Shown in pieces: positions 10,101 through 18,244 of a stretch of 54,869 nt of DNA (within the stretch, counting starts at the first letter, position 1; every line of letters starts with the position of its first letter). The notes under the pieces were generated by a model. It worked only from the letters and a program-made list of their open reading frames with translations. It did not search any database and was not told where the DNA came from. The position numbers and the translations under genes were made by a program. Source of the stretch: a virus; IMG/VR virus record IMGVR_UViG_3300021371_000021, positions 1 to 54,869 of that record; one strand, written 5' to 3'.

Positions 10101-11405
10101 CTAAGCAAGTATAAAAACATGTACACTGAGTTGGATAATCGTGGACTACTCAAGCACACCGTAGCTAGGGAAGCATTGGAACGTGGTAAGACAAAAGGAA
10201 AAGATTTTGATGGTACGTTCTACAAAGCAGTAGAAATATTTTCCACGCCTTTCGCTGCAAGTGAGCGTTTTATGAGAGGAGCTACGGCTATTGCTGCTTA
10301 TGATTTAGCGATGAAAAACGGTATACCTTCTGAGGGGGTGGCTGCAAATAACGAACAGGCAGCTATAGACTTCGCAGCTAAAATGGTTAGGGATGCGCAC
10401 ACTGGCGGTATGGCAGAAACAATGCCACGGTGGATGCAAAATAGTTTTGGTCGTGTTGCGTGGACATTTAAGAACATAGTATTTCAACAAACCTACGTGG
10501 TAGCTACGTCGCTAAAGCAAGCTTTTATAGACTCTGATTTACCACCCGAAGTTAAACGTGCAGCGAGACGGCAGGTTGTAGGAACTTTCGGTCTAAGCTA
10601 CGCGCTACTTGGAGCAAAAGGATTACCTTTCTTTGGTGGTATAACTGTCCTTATGGATATGCTCAACTGGGTTTTTGGCGATGATGAAGAGCCTTACGAT
10701 GCAAGAGTAGAACTCCAAGAAATATTTGGGGATTACTTTTATACCGGCCTTATAGGGTCTGTAGCAAACATAAACATTAGTGAACGTGCAGCTTTAGGTA
10801 GAGATATATTTTATAGAGACGACCCCAAAAGTATTGAAGACTATGGACTTGTCCGTACAATTATGATGGGGCTAACTGGACCAATGGGGTCTTATTTAGT
10901 TGGTGCTGAAAAAGCTATTAGGGACGATCTACCTGCAGGTAGATACGCGTTTGCTGCTGAAGGGTTAACACCTACTTTTGTACGCAACGGCATAAAATCT
11001 TATCGTTATATGGTTGACGGGGCAAGAAATAGAGATGGTGATCCCATAGACACCGACATCAACGCATGGAACTTAATGACACAAGCAATAGGGTTTACCC
11101 CGGCGGACCTTTCAAACACTTATGAACAGCGTTCTTCTGCTAAAAACTTTGAGAATAAAGTACTTGCTAGAAAACAAAATATACTAAACAAGTATAAGAC
11201 CGCGAGAAAGCTAGGCAATAGATCGTTAGAAAGAGAAGCTGTAAAAGAAGCTTTAGCTTTTAGAAGACAGTTCCCTACGCTTATGGATGATACTACTTTA
11301 GAGCGTTCGTACAAAGCTAGTGTGCGTATAGATAGCGAAGACACGATAGCAGGTATTACATTTACTAAAGGTCTACGCTACAGAACAGATGAGTTCTTCG
11401 AGTAA
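4197..11405 (+). CDS. Giant polyvalent-type internal virion protein, tandem HExxH
   Basis: This 2402-residue protein begins with a short module (VVRMPNGDLVRFPNEMP) common at the start of phage internal proteins. Residues about 118-160 form a Gly/Ala-rich hydrophobic stretch, and about 310-640 are acidic and low in complexity. Two zincin-like motifs follow: HELFH at 1199-1203 with a possible third ligand E1268 (DELVTWA), and HESAH at 1383-1387 with E1427 (QEFAAEF). The C-terminal region, roughly 1830-2200, resembles large polyvalent protein-associated domains (LPD38-like, from memory). Polyvalent proteins are thought to enter the host with the DNA. Two metallopeptidase-like cores in one protein are unusual. 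Ejection is inferred from size, neighbours and the N-terminal module. Confidence 0.85.
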   Translation: MPVVRMPNGDLVRFPNEMPKEQISQFIETKFPNAFDTPKPSVGDIFDASLTRGAENVASTLQDDLPAYLASIFGQDEYAAAQIEEGRARRQAAAEASPAQYGSYKDVESIGDAVGFVAEKFGENVPILGGLAASALTGAVAAPLLGVGAATGAGIASALGSYSLMAPESFAGIYEETGTFAPGAASIAGAVNSALELVAPAQVLRSFSPSMRSGVVNAVLKKSGMRPSIAANAVKGVVKGAATEGTTEGTQEAVNIAAEKFVAENPLIFDSEDFKRITESAVAGAAVGLPLGGVGGVGRGITDRGQFKKDQAEAEFEAELEARLAQTPEEEVTEETVEEVITSSEAKAKNNRVVPTDVKELKKWGMDNLGIGPTAAILKPDGPIAGKDLTDPQQNQEVIDAITVFRDKLPFDSTRRPKLDQALKYLEDNKTIIGEASSVEETVDEPVVVPEEKEQAAPTPNEVNKELEALETETETETEVEALRRKATGFQTEKDTTYEEDVAERNAVDAAERQRELEALQEAEEDIPQTKPLWSKDLLGFLSDNFAFTKEKFDEVQNLSEDEMQSYLDVIDEEYDNLKFDGPLVEDTSESIAESIAESIADDSTVDEPAPDGSNTLKDDADAKVVFDQLGIDEAGSFELSTAEFNARLKEANDRIKVIEEAAKKAKEPVTSKTKDGEFLTRKEGDILVDESAEQRPITKSPTAKKDTPKKFRVGQDKLFYNNKTLARPAAAELNAFKAANPRKEDASTGAEILANYLDAYDSPEAALAVIAAEVNPSYSENTGLVLTTTPEDAAKAKAYINKSMGKEAKQALANNENFIVETLADVQRRNAKVKEDEKARKVSKLGRDKKAEELKDVGAGTKGARAVAKEKKKLVGETPRQIAKRIDAEEKARRDEEAESLAGQKEGTTGTMGAEIRNAEKIARRTEETLAQKARSDEWIAFVESLPTKNQKAFLASYKKIADAIADPKVKTLDGKPKPSFLLPESIRARVIAENKKGLSATQKKRLVRFEEKFLLVTPEYQGPKLDKSAELDLADNNLRFAIQEVIDARKNRGEDKNVTSLIEKIKSLTAKTNVALDGPTIKAKNLDPLKFESLEVQAGVEGKSLIEAARFAANNAPNKDLQVLASALANELKRQQDKGILFDFKVLHVGNTVPSWAGSLTRNSRGITGITDTTVSVVLNGADVTGRVGTSYKTLVHELFHAATMATIRNKNNKNTAQQNAAVQDLTNLREFVLRNYYTNKNKRNLSDIEKQFAEGTNNFFKNNDELVTWAMTSPEAAAYLESIPYERTNVFSAFVRIMRKMIGLPESADGNTALSEAIRVTEVLLGKNAVNAAMRKVQKIEGADLAATELPNFASGAYIPGLNTIVINTVTGLNEHTLLHESAHAALAQILDKPNHPITKKFMQFFADVKPKVGDAYGGTNIQEFAAEFVSNGEFQAILQRIKAPKSENMFVRILQTILEAFGIRKSQSAYDVTLKFLEELLDVSQGVEPTLADTLYLTNENIDEVIDDTINDSTDSFVTRNTEAALDTVSKIQDDKARVLALGAASLANMDNMYGENSPRYRNNNPLPIGRLMSFIERKRGEVNKAIDRTSKNIRMMNKAERKATAAQKREFNDIAIEARLESVDFLKPLPKNASAKQAAAYKKLNVRFNRLPKPMQASYKTLRKELDTYLEEYVELITEILPESSARELMKNFVNLEGVVAYVPFERTGEYYYRFKDPANLDAKGNPKDTPVAAESPRKRDIAVAALKKKYGQDFEIKQYDNIDTMGVPKGLPEGQFVTKLVGEMRNNNIDSAIIDQVYQQYVAMFPEKSIMQQFKKSKNLPGMDRDIIGAYSNVSIKWANKIANTRYNSQIETAMQEIRRTAKEYHGDNKSMMAASKALTKQEAFFLNPTVNPIAAGLTFASYFEYILGSLSSAVVNVTGLVFMVTPMLGARTTYPEALAALQAGGRLAAGKAWRDGKLDGPLSKYKNMYTELDNRGLLKHTVAREALERGKTKGKDFDGTFYKAVEIFSTPFAASERFMRGATAIAAYDLAMKNGIPSEGVAANNEQAAIDFAAKMVRDAHTGGMAETMPRWMQNSFGRVAWTFKNIVFQQTYVVATSLKQAFIDSDLPPEVKRAARRQVVGTFGLSYALLGAKGLPFFGGITVLMDMLNWVFGDDEEPYDARVELQEIFGDYFYTGLIGSVANINISERAALGRDIFYRDDPKSIEDYGLVRTIMMGLTGPMGSYLVGAEKAIRDDLPAGRYAFAAEGLTPTFVRNGIKSYRYMVDGARNRDGDPIDTDINAWNLMTQAIGFTPADLSNTYEQRSSAKNFENKVLARKQNILNKYKTARKLGNRSLEREAVKEALAFRRQFPTLMDDTTLERSYKASVRIDSEDTIAGITFTKGLRYRTDEFFE
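5961..6000 (+). repeat. Tandem 12-bp repeat (ESIA) within the giant gene
   Basis: Three near-perfect copies of a 12-bp unit coding SIAE/ESIA lie in the acidic low-complexity linker of the giant protein. A separate GAAACA microrepeat coding Glu-Thr pairs lies near 5605-5630. Both probably change length by slippage without affecting folded domains. Confidence 0.75.
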
Positions 11406-11415
11406 TCTATACTCG
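11399..11415. other. Inverted repeat at the convergent gene junction
   Basis: CGAGTA, five bases, TACTCG spans the stop of the giant + strand gene and the stop of the - strand gene that ends at 11407. It could fold in transcripts from either side but has no T-run, so termination here is uncertain. It is the only structure seen where the late and early transcription units collide. Confidence 0.4.
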
Positions 11416-11601
11416 CCATACCCTAATACCTTGCACTCCGTCTTCTATAACTATTTTATGCACTGTTTTATATTTTAAACGCTTCGTTGTTTTATGTATT
11501 TTTTCTAGTGCCTTTGGTGGATCAAGACACGGTATAAGAAACGAATACCCCGGCTTAAACTTCTTCCAGTTGATCTGGTAACTCACCTTCTCTATCTGCA
11601 T
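11407..11601 (-). CDS. Small conserved-looking protein at the end of the early operon
   Basis: This is a 64-residue protein if read from the ATG at 11601; a GTG at 11610 would add three residues. It overlaps the 3' end of the primase-helicase gene by about 47 bases in another frame. The sequence (INWKKFKPGYSFLIPCLD, then a Lys-rich helix and a beta-like end) looks like a compact folded protein, not a shadow frame, and it fills the space up to one base before the opposing gene. The function is unknown. It is the last gene of the - strand replication operon. Confidence 0.6.
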   Translation of the reverse strand: MQIEKVSYQINWKKFKPGYSFLIPCLDPPKALEKIHKTTKRLKYKTVHKIVIEDGVQGIRVWRV

Positions 11602-14470
11602 CTTCAACACTCTCTTCTACAACGTTTTCCATATCTAAGAAGTCTGGATGGCTTGCGTCAAAAACTAAACACCTTACCGGCAAAGACATTAAGTCACTCC
11701 CCTTCGACAGCCTCTTGTTAGTAGGCTTAAGCATTACGCCTGTAGCTTCTAGGGATTCTAATGTGTCCTTGTAATCAATCTGTAGGTCCACACAATCCGC
11801 CTTAAAAGTTTTAGCCGTTATGTACACTAATTTTGTGTCGGGTTCGTACCGCATTAGCAGTGAACCTTTGGGCTGCATCTTTGGGTTTGCTCCGATAGTG
11901 TTACGTTTATCTATGCCGTCCTCTACTACTAGCATGTGATTGTTGTGCCTGTTAATAAAGTCTCCTATAACAGTACTAGGGCTACTTATAGGCGCTAGCG
12001 TATCCACTCTCATTTCTTTAACACTTTTACAAACTTCGTTAAGTATATTTTGTATATCAAAACCGTGACTAACCCCGTCCTCATCTACATGAGTAAGCAG
12101 CCCTAACCTTTGTGCTATAGCTCCGCCTGTTATGTTTACAGCAACTGCAGCAGACCAATTACGCTCCCGTTGAGTTAAGTTTAATTTTCGATCAATGGTA
12201 GCTTGTGTTTTTAGTACTGCTTCTTTTACTTCTTCTAAATGGCCCAGTAACCACTGCATATAAACTTCACCGGCAATGCCATAGTTTTCAATCAATGTAT
12301 GGTCTAGTAAATCTTTGCCTTCCTGCGTAGATATAACAGGCTCATCTAACGGAGGAACCTTAAACTCTAGTAAACGCATCATCTCTCCGTCAGCTTTACT
12401 TTTAAGCACCCCAAGTTTTTCGTAAAACGATGCGTTAGAACTCGCAATAGATAACGTTCTCCAAGTAATAGTATTTTTCCTAAGCTCGTTAGCATTTGCT
12501 TTGGCTTTATCTTTCCCTCTTCCCTGTGAGTACGCATACAATAACTTTGATGCGCTTAGAGGAGGCATGTTAGTTATCTCGTCCATAGTGTTTACTATGT
12601 TATTCAAGAAACCTACCTTTAGTATTTTACCAACGTCCGTATCTTCAGGAGTCCCAAGAAGCATTTCAGGATCGCCAAAAATACTGTTAGCCATACGCAA
12701 TATAGTAGTTTTGCCTGTACCAGAATCTGCGTGAATGAAATTTATTAGCGCCCCTTTCTGCCCAGTAAATTTTAGTAAGGGTGCACCGAAACCGGACAAT
12801 GCACCAAATGCTTGTATCTCTAGCCCCTTCCTTCCGTACAACGAAAAGACTTCTTTCCATTTTTCTAACGTACCTTTAGGTCTAAAATAATCTACCATAT
12901 TAGCTATAGAACTAGCCGGGGGGCTATGGTAAATACCTGTAGCTGTAATTTCTCTATCCCCCACAATAAATTTACTGTCGTTATCCGCCCAACCGAACTG
13001 CTCTCTCATAATGTTTGCCTTGGTTTGCCATTGAAGGTCTTTGATAAAAGTTGATAAATAATTTTGTATAAGTTTTTGCCGAGGTAAGTCTGCTATAACT
13101 CCATGTTTGGCTAGCTCCTTACGCAGCTCAGCTAAATCCGTGACTTGTACATTGGTCATCACAAATTCTTTTATGCCGTCTTTGGGTAAGTGATGTTTGA
13201 TTATGGCAACAAACCCCTGCAACGGGTCTTCCATTAACTTAACTACATACAAAAAATTCTCGTAAACTAGTTTAGGTTTGCTATCCTCGTCTCCATCGCC
13301 CTCCGCTTCTTTATAGATGCCCCCTTCAGCGCCTCTAAAGTATCCTTGAGGTAGCTTTGGTATTTCAATCTCTTCTAAAATTTCATTTTCTACCTCGACG
13401 AAAACTTTACTCGTATCAGCCTTAACTATTACACGGCCTAGAGATATGGGGCTTCTAATCTTTTCCGAATGTACGCACCCTTCGCACCCGCCGGGGTTAT
13501 TTATTTCAAATTCTTTGCACGTATGCGGACCTTTGATTCCTTCTACTTTCTTTTCTACTAGTTCATAGTCGTAATCTGGGTGGCCCTCAGAAAGTTTATG
13601 TATTGCTGTGTCCCTGTCAGAACAAAACTGCGCTACTGATAAAGCGTCAAACCACCGTGGTTCAACAAGAGTAGCCCTGTTCATATAGCAATCTGCGAGT
13701 TGACCGCAACCTTCTCCTTTAAGGCTTCTGCGCATAATCTTAGAGAACAGAGAGTCATTGTTCTGCATAAGGGACTTACTAAGCGCAGACATCTCGTGCT
13801 TAGCCTTTACTACTTGGCCTTCCTCAACTCCAACTATGCCTCGTATTTCCTTAAACGGTATTGGGTCAACAACACTTATAAGTTTGACGGGTTTTTCTTT
13901 TTCATCAGAAGCATCGCCTTTAAAGTTAAAAGAGTTGAGTGGGCGTAATACCCTAGCGCATTCAAACACTTTGGTGTCTATATAGAAGTTGTTATCTATA
14001 CAAAGCTGCCTAAGCTTTTTAGCTACAGGAACCCATTCATCCCTAGGAACATCTTCGGCTAGGGGCCAATAGGCATGTAGTCCATTGCCTGAATTTACTA
14101 ACATGGGTTTTGGTAGCTTGACGGTAGAGCAGAAACTAACTAAAGCCTTTAGTCCCTCAGCTTGGGTTTCATACCCGCCGGGCCTACCAGTTTTATCGTC
14201 TGCTATAGATTTATTTGGCCCGCAATCTATGTCAAGCCAGTACGACTTTAACGATTCAACGTTATCTTGGGTACGGTTCTTGCCGGTTTTAAACTTTGCT
14301 AAGGTAAAAAATACACACCACCTGTCAGCTACATATTTTTCTATCTCTGCGTCTAACTCCTCTCTGGTTTCCACCATAGATTGGCGCGTTGTAGTTTTAC
14401 CTTTAACCGCAAGAAAACCATACCACCCACCCGCAGGGCGAACTAGGGCTATGAGGTCTGTGTTCTCCAT
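11555..14470 (-). CDS. Primase-helicase (AEP primase plus AAA+/DUF927-like helicase)
   Basis: This 971-residue protein has two modules. The N-terminal part fits an archaeo-eukaryotic-type primase (PrimPol/RepE-like), with a metal-binding pair D80 and D82 in YWLDIDCG and a nucleotide-binding motif NSGNGLHAYW at residues 126-135. A Cys cluster (CKEFEINNPGGCEGC) near residue 320-340 may bind zinc. Around residues 575-590 a Walker A motif, DSGTGKTT, starts a helicase domain of the DUF927 kind. The expected role is to prime and unwind DNA at the phage fork for the family A polymerase encoded in the same early region. It starts four bases after the HTH gene. Length and order fit fused phage primase-helicases. 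Confidence 0.88.
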   Translation of the reverse strand: MENTDLIALVRPAGGWYGFLAVKGKTTTRQSMVETREELDAEIEKYVADRWCVFFTLAKFKTGKNRTQDNVESLKSYWLDIDCGPNKSIADDKTGRPGGYETQAEGLKALVSFCSTVKLPKPMLVNSGNGLHAYWPLAEDVPRDEWVPVAKKLRQLCIDNNFYIDTKVFECARVLRPLNSFNFKGDASDEKEKPVKLISVVDPIPFKEIRGIVGVEEGQVVKAKHEMSALSKSLMQNNDSLFSKIMRRSLKGEGCGQLADCYMNRATLVEPRWFDALSVAQFCSDRDTAIHKLSEGHPDYDYELVEKKVEGIKGPHTCKEFEINNPGGCEGCVHSEKIRSPISLGRVIVKADTSKVFVEVENEILEEIEIPKLPQGYFRGAEGGIYKEAEGDGDEDSKPKLVYENFLYVVKLMEDPLQGFVAIIKHHLPKDGIKEFVMTNVQVTDLAELRKELAKHGVIADLPRQKLIQNYLSTFIKDLQWQTKANIMREQFGWADNDSKFIVGDREITATGIYHSPPASSIANMVDYFRPKGTLEKWKEVFSLYGRKGLEIQAFGALSGFGAPLLKFTGQKGALINFIHADSGTGKTTILRMANSIFGDPEMLLGTPEDTDVGKILKVGFLNNIVNTMDEITNMPPLSASKLLYAYSQGRGKDKAKANANELRKNTITWRTLSIASSNASFYEKLGVLKSKADGEMMRLLEFKVPPLDEPVISTQEGKDLLDHTLIENYGIAGEVYMQWLLGHLEEVKEAVLKTQATIDRKLNLTQRERNWSAAVAVNITGGAIAQRLGLLTHVDEDGVSHGFDIQNILNEVCKSVKEMRVDTLAPISSPSTVIGDFINRHNNHMLVVEDGIDKRNTIGANPKMQPKGSLLMRYEPDTKLVYITAKTFKADCVDLQIDYKDTLESLEATGVMLKPTNKRLSKGSDLMSLPVRCLVFDASHPDFLDMENVVEESVEDADREGELPDQLEEV

Positions 14471-14474
14471 TAAA

Positions 14475-14708
14475 TTATTGCTCCAACTTAGCTATTATTT
14501 TTTGTATTTCTTCAGCTGCTGAAGGTTTAGGAATAGAAATACCCACAAACCAGTTATATACCGCTTGGCGACTAACGTTAAGTTTTTGTGCTACTTCGGT
14601 AACGGGCACATCGTTTTTAATGCACACCGCTCCGAAGTAAACGCCAAGAAGGTTTTTATCGGCAGCCTTATTTAGTTCTACAAATTTTAGGCTATATCCG
14701 TAACTCAT
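14475..14708 (-). CDS. Helix-turn-helix protein (XRE/Cro-like)
   Basis: This 77-residue protein is read from the ATG at 14708, five bases after the upstream stop; a GTG at 14729 would add seven residues. Residues about 34-57 form a helix-turn-helix (VTEVAQKLNVSRQAVYNWF) followed by a C-terminal helix. Such proteins bind DNA as dimers. It sits inside the replication operon between the SSB-like gene and the primase-helicase, not next to a divergent promoter. It is the only clear small DNA-binding regulator in the window and so the first candidate to recognise the 22-bp palindromes or the promoter-overlapping ACANTGT motifs (inference). Confidence 0.75.
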   Translation of the reverse strand: MSYGYSLKFVELNKAADKNLLGVYFGAVCIKNDVPVTEVAQKLNVSRQAVYNWFVGISIPKPSAAEEIQKIIAKLEQ

Positions 14709-14713
14709 TAGGC

Positions 14714-16021
14714 TTATTCGCTCCCCCACTCGTCAATAATAGAAGAAAGGTCTTCTCCGCTAGCTTGAGGTTCTTCTTTCTTTTTCTTGCGTTTCACTGG
14801 TTCCGCAGCCGGTTCTTCGTCGGCAAACGGATCAGGCTCAGGTGCACTCTGGATAGGTACAACATTTGACTCGAAACCATCGTTAGTATCTTCAGCAGTG
14901 AAAGGGCTATCGGAAGAGTTGCCCGCAACAAAGCCATCTTCTTCTGCTTCAAAAGGAGACTCTCGTGATACCTTCGGGGCTAACTTTTTGACCATTACTG
15001 CTTTAAGTCTTAGCGATATGCCGCCGGGACTATTTTGAGTCTTCTTGTAAGGCACGAACTCAACTTGTATATGCACTAAACTCTTGTGCGTCAGTTCAAA
15101 ATCCTTATCAAGTTTGTTGTTTTTTATATCGTATTGGTCAGGGACATCAGTTGGTCCACTTTCGTATGCGGCTTTTATCCTAGAAGTACCTTTATAAGTT
15201 CCTCCGTCTTGCTTTTTAAACGTCATTTTTAGGTCGTCATATTTAGCATATGCTTTATCCGTCTTACGTTTCTCGTCCCAAGCTGTTTTCATTAGGCCAT
15301 ATAGTTCTTTAGCTTGGTCTAGGTCCATTATAAAACCTAGTTCATAGGAAGCTCCGGGCGCATCTGAAGCGCAGGGTACACTGCGATTTTGCTCATCGCT
15401 CCACTTGTATGGTTGGTTTATGCGAGGCCAATCTGCAATTACATTCTTTATTACGTACGTCATATATTGCTCCTTAAAAGGGTTAAGTTCTGCAGCTTCG
15501 TTAAGCTGTTGTATGTTTGTAAGTTCTTCCTGTGTAAGAGGTCGAACGGGTTTGAAATATATCCTAGAAAGGTTTTCTACCTGTGAAAGATATATCTCTG
15601 TCAAAACAGTATGTAGCTGTTCTTTGTTGCTCTTAAGGTAATCCCTGTATTGGTACAGGGTCATCTTGTTAATTGACTTAGCAAACAAACTAGCTCCGCC
15701 AATACGCAAACTACATGCTGTTAATGAGTTCTCTTGTACTAAACTAATAGTTGTATAAAATTTACAGGGCTTACTTTTATACCCGGTTGCACCTTTGATG
15801 TTCTGCACACAATCAATACATCGGGCCGACTCTCTGTCTTCAAGCGGCACACTGGAGTCAGGGGTGTTGGAGTCCGAAGACCAGCACTTAAGCTTGCCTG
15901 AGTGGTCGTAGTAGTTCCTAGACAATAAACCTTCGTTCGTTATTACTGCTTCGACTGAGGTTCTAAGCTCACCTGTACTGGGGTCTATAAAGTGCCCGTC
16001 ATCGGTCCGTAGCCTGTTCAC
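14714..16021 (-). CDS. Putative ssDNA-binding protein with acidic tail and Cys cluster
   Basis: This 435-residue protein starts at a GTG whose GTGA overlaps the upstream stop. An N-terminal Cys pattern (CWSSDS...CIDCVQ...KPCKF, about residues 46-87) looks like a zinc site. The middle is beta-rich with a segment IQVEFVPYKK near residue 310. The last 90 residues are disordered, with Lys-rich and Asp/Glu-rich blocks ending in DEWGSE, as in bacterial and phage SSB tails that dock partner proteins. Position beside the primase-helicase supports a replication role. The OB fold is inferred, not visible, so SSB is the best guess only. Confidence 0.6.
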   Translation of the reverse strand: MNRLRTDDGHFIDPSTGELRTSVEAVITNEGLLSRNYYDHSGKLKCWSSDSNTPDSSVPLEDRESARCIDCVQNIKGATGYKSKPCKFYTTISLVQENSLTACSLRIGGASLFAKSINKMTLYQYRDYLKSNKEQLHTVLTEIYLSQVENLSRIYFKPVRPLTQEELTNIQQLNEAAELNPFKEQYMTYVIKNVIADWPRINQPYKWSDEQNRSVPCASDAPGASYELGFIMDLDQAKELYGLMKTAWDEKRKTDKAYAKYDDLKMTFKKQDGGTYKGTSRIKAAYESGPTDVPDQYDIKNNKLDKDFELTHKSLVHIQVEFVPYKKTQNSPGGISLRLKAVMVKKLAPKVSRESPFEAEEDGFVAGNSSDSPFTAEDTNDGFESNVVPIQSAPEPDPFADEEPAAEPVKRKKKKEEPQASGEDLSSIIDEWGSE

Positions 16022-16407
16022 TTTTTAGAAGGTTTGCGTACTGAAATTACGTACTTAGTATTAGCTTGCAAACCTTGGGGCAGTACATCGGGATTATCCA
16101 CTAAGAATTCTTTCATGTTGCTGTTGTGAATCCTTTTCTCAAGCAAATGTAAAGCTTCATGTTCATTGATAAACTTATAAAAAGATTCCCAATCGCTAGT
16201 CCAGTAGTTGGACAAAACTCTACGGCTAATAGTTCCTTCTTGCGTCTTTAAGCTGTCTACATTTTGCTCTGAGCATAGCTCTAGCATCTTGTCTGAAATC
16301 TTAGTTTGTATCTCCTTAAGTTTTTTAATCTCGTCTTCTTTCTCTTTGATGGTGTGCCTCAGTTTCATATAATCAGAGGCCATTTTATCTGCAGTTATTT
16401 TAGTCAC
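16018..16407 (-). CDS. Coiled-coil small protein, GTG start
   Basis: This 129-residue protein begins at a GTG (16407) with an AGGTG stretch ten bases upstream. Residues 10-50 form a charged coiled coil (LRHTIKEKEDEIKKLKEIQ). The rest is mixed helix and strand with no recognised motif. It is the first gene after the promoter at 16438-16465 and overlaps the SSB-like gene by GTGA, so it heads the five-gene unit that ends at 11407. It may be a replication accessory protein by context. The function is unknown. Confidence 0.65.
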   Translation of the reverse strand: MTKITADKMASDYMKLRHTIKEKEDEIKKLKEIQTKISDKMLELCSEQNVDSLKTQEGTISRRVLSNYWTSDWESFYKFINEHEALHLLEKRIHNSNMKEFLVDNPDVLPQGLQANTKYVISVRKPSKK

Positions 16408-16437
16408 GTTCGCACCTATTTATTTAAGGGGGTAATG

Positions 16438-16465
16438 AGGATAACACCTCGGTAGACAATGTCAA
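16438..16465 (-). promoter_or_regulatory. Sigma70-type promoter of the primase-helicase operon
   Basis: On the - strand TTGACA (16460-16465) and TATCCT (16438-16443) are 16 bases apart, and the first downstream start is at 16407. The -35 box continues as TTGACATTGT, the same pattern seen at the three other early promoters. Confidence 0.6.
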
Positions 16466-16468
16466 CAG

Positions 16469-18019
16469 TTATTCTATTTCTTTTCGGTAAAGGTCTACGA
16501 TTTTATTGTGGTTTAGTACGTTTGTTTTTAGCATCCCATATAACTTGGCTTCTACTTCGCTACCCTGTATGTGCACGATAGTCATGCTGTGTTTCTGTCC
16601 GGGCCTGTCTATACGTGCGTTTGCTTGTAGATAAGTCTCTACGCTGGTGACTGGGGCGTACCAAATTATTGTGTCTGCTGCTGTTAAAGTAAGCCCATGA
16701 GATGCGGCTTGAGGCTGTATGATAAGCACCTGTGGATCTGGTTTAGTTTGAAAGTCGTCAAATATCTTACTTCTGTTGTTAAGCGAAACTTTTCCAGATA
16801 TTATTTTTGCCGGTACTTTATTCTTGTCTAAAAAATCTTTTAGTAGTTCTATAGTATGAGTAAAAGGCACGAACACTAATACTTTGTGCGGTGCTTCATT
16901 AATAACTTCAAGCACTACATTGAGTCGATTCTTCACATCAAACTGAACTACTTCTTGGTCGTCTGTATAGACCGCGCCACCCGATATTTGTAGGAGTTTA
17001 TTAAGGTTAGTAGCAGCATTTACAGAAGTCACTCGCTCTCCTGCTGCCTGCATAGTCATTCGCTGCTTCAATAATTTGTAGTACTTTTCTTGCTGCGGTG
17101 TAAGAGGAGCTTCACGCTCTACTGAAACCACATCTGGTAAGTCTAAGCATTGGTCCTTTTCAAACCTTATAGCAGGCTGTAAGACATTATGAACTACTTT
17201 ATCCGCGCCGGGTTTAGGTCTCCATATGTGCTGAGCCACCTTATACATGACGGTATCTCTGTAAGGGGTGTAGTACTTAGGCACTCTATGTGGGCTAACT
17301 AACTTAGCTAAGCCATAAGCATCTAATGGTGACTGAGCGGCAGGTGTGCCGGTTAACATCCACAACCTATCTATTTTCTTGCATAGATCGCGCATTATCT
17401 TCCAACGATTAGTCTGTGAATTTTTATACGCGTTAGCTTCGTCTGCTACTATAAGGTCAAAGTTCCCCTCTAGTATTGCGTCTTTTACTACACCAACTCC
17501 ATCAAAGTTAATGATTACAAACTCCGAACCTGCGTTTATTATTTTAGTACGTTGGTTGGATGTACCATAAGCAACTGAACAGCTACGGTGCATAGCAAAC
17601 TTAAACAAGTCTTCTTGCCAAGCAGATTTCATAATAGATAAAGGGCAAACAACTAAGACTCTTTTTATTAGCCCCAGTTTCATTAAGTAATCCGCAGCCC
17701 ATATAACAGACGCAGTTTTTCCTGTACCGGCTTCGTTAAAACAAAAAGCTTTTTTGTACAGGCTAAGGAAGAATGCAGTTTCTTTTTGGTGCTCGAACGG
17801 AGTAAGTTTGCCGGTCCACTGGTAGTCCCTACTCATAGGAGAGGGTACATCTTTTGCCCCTATCTCAGCCAAAGCGGAAGCCGTTTCAAAGTCCCACTTA
17901 ACTGCTACTTCATATAGGCCATTGTGCTCTCTCAGAATTTTACTTTTTTCTATGGCTTCAGTAACCAAATGCGGACGTTTAGTTTTAAGGACAATAGCTT
18001 TATCTTTTACTACCTGCAT
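16469..18019 (-). CDS. SNF2-type DNA helicase/translocase
   Basis: This 516-residue superfamily 2 ATPase has Walker A EAGTGKT at 96-102, a Walker B box VADEAN at 191-196 (Asn where many relatives have His), motif III LTGTPA, and motif VI QANARIDRPGQ close to the C-terminus. Domain order fits a compact SNF2 or RapA-like enzyme that translocates on duplex DNA using ATP. Phage versions commonly sit in replication and recombination operons, as here. It ends four bases before the promoter for the next operon and begins three bases after a 73-residue gene. The full motif set suggests it is active. Confidence 0.88.
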   Translation of the reverse strand: MQVVKDKAIVLKTKRPHLVTEAIEKSKILREHNGLYEVAVKWDFETASALAEIGAKDVPSPMSRDYQWTGKLTPFEHQKETAFFLSLYKKAFCFNEAGTGKTASVIWAADYLMKLGLIKRVLVVCPLSIMKSAWQEDLFKFAMHRSCSVAYGTSNQRTKIINAGSEFVIINFDGVGVVKDAILEGNFDLIVADEANAYKNSQTNRWKIMRDLCKKIDRLWMLTGTPAAQSPLDAYGLAKLVSPHRVPKYYTPYRDTVMYKVAQHIWRPKPGADKVVHNVLQPAIRFEKDQCLDLPDVVSVEREAPLTPQQEKYYKLLKQRMTMQAAGERVTSVNAATNLNKLLQISGGAVYTDDQEVVQFDVKNRLNVVLEVINEAPHKVLVFVPFTHTIELLKDFLDKNKVPAKIISGKVSLNNRSKIFDDFQTKPDPQVLIIQPQAASHGLTLTAADTIIWYAPVTSVETYLQANARIDRPGQKHSMTIVHIQGSEVEAKLYGMLKTNVLNHNKIVDLYRKEIE

Positions 18020-18022
18020 TAG

Positions 18023-18244
18023 TTATTTACCGGCTACTGGTAAAGAACCTAGTTTATCCGACTCTTCTTTTAAATCTATTTGCAACCTTGCAACTTTAAC
18101 TTCTGAGTAGAAAGATTCGTTTACTTGCCCTGCAAGTTTTGTAACCTCTCTGGCTTTACTTATATCCATTGTTCCATTTGCTACTGAAGTAATAGAGCTA
18201 CAAAGAAACTTTCTTAGATCGCCTGTTGTATTAATTGCTGCCAT
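18023..18244 (-). CDS. Small helical protein of the recombination operon
   Basis: This 73-residue protein is predicted to be helical (TMDISKAREVTKLAGQVNE...VARLQIDLKEE). I recall similar small proteins beside phage SNF2 helicases but cannot assign a function. It overlaps the end of the upstream 211-residue gene by 31 bases and lies three bases before the helicase start, so it is likely co-translated with both. Confidence 0.6.
   Translation of the reverse strand: MAAINTTGDLRKFLCSSITSVANGTMDISKAREVTKLAGQVNESFYSEVKVARLQIDLKEESDKLGSLPVAGK

Noticed and set aside
15587-15603. TTGACA on the - strand inside the SSB-like gene as a promoter
   Set aside because: No acceptable -10 at 15-19 bases and no gene start shortly downstream.
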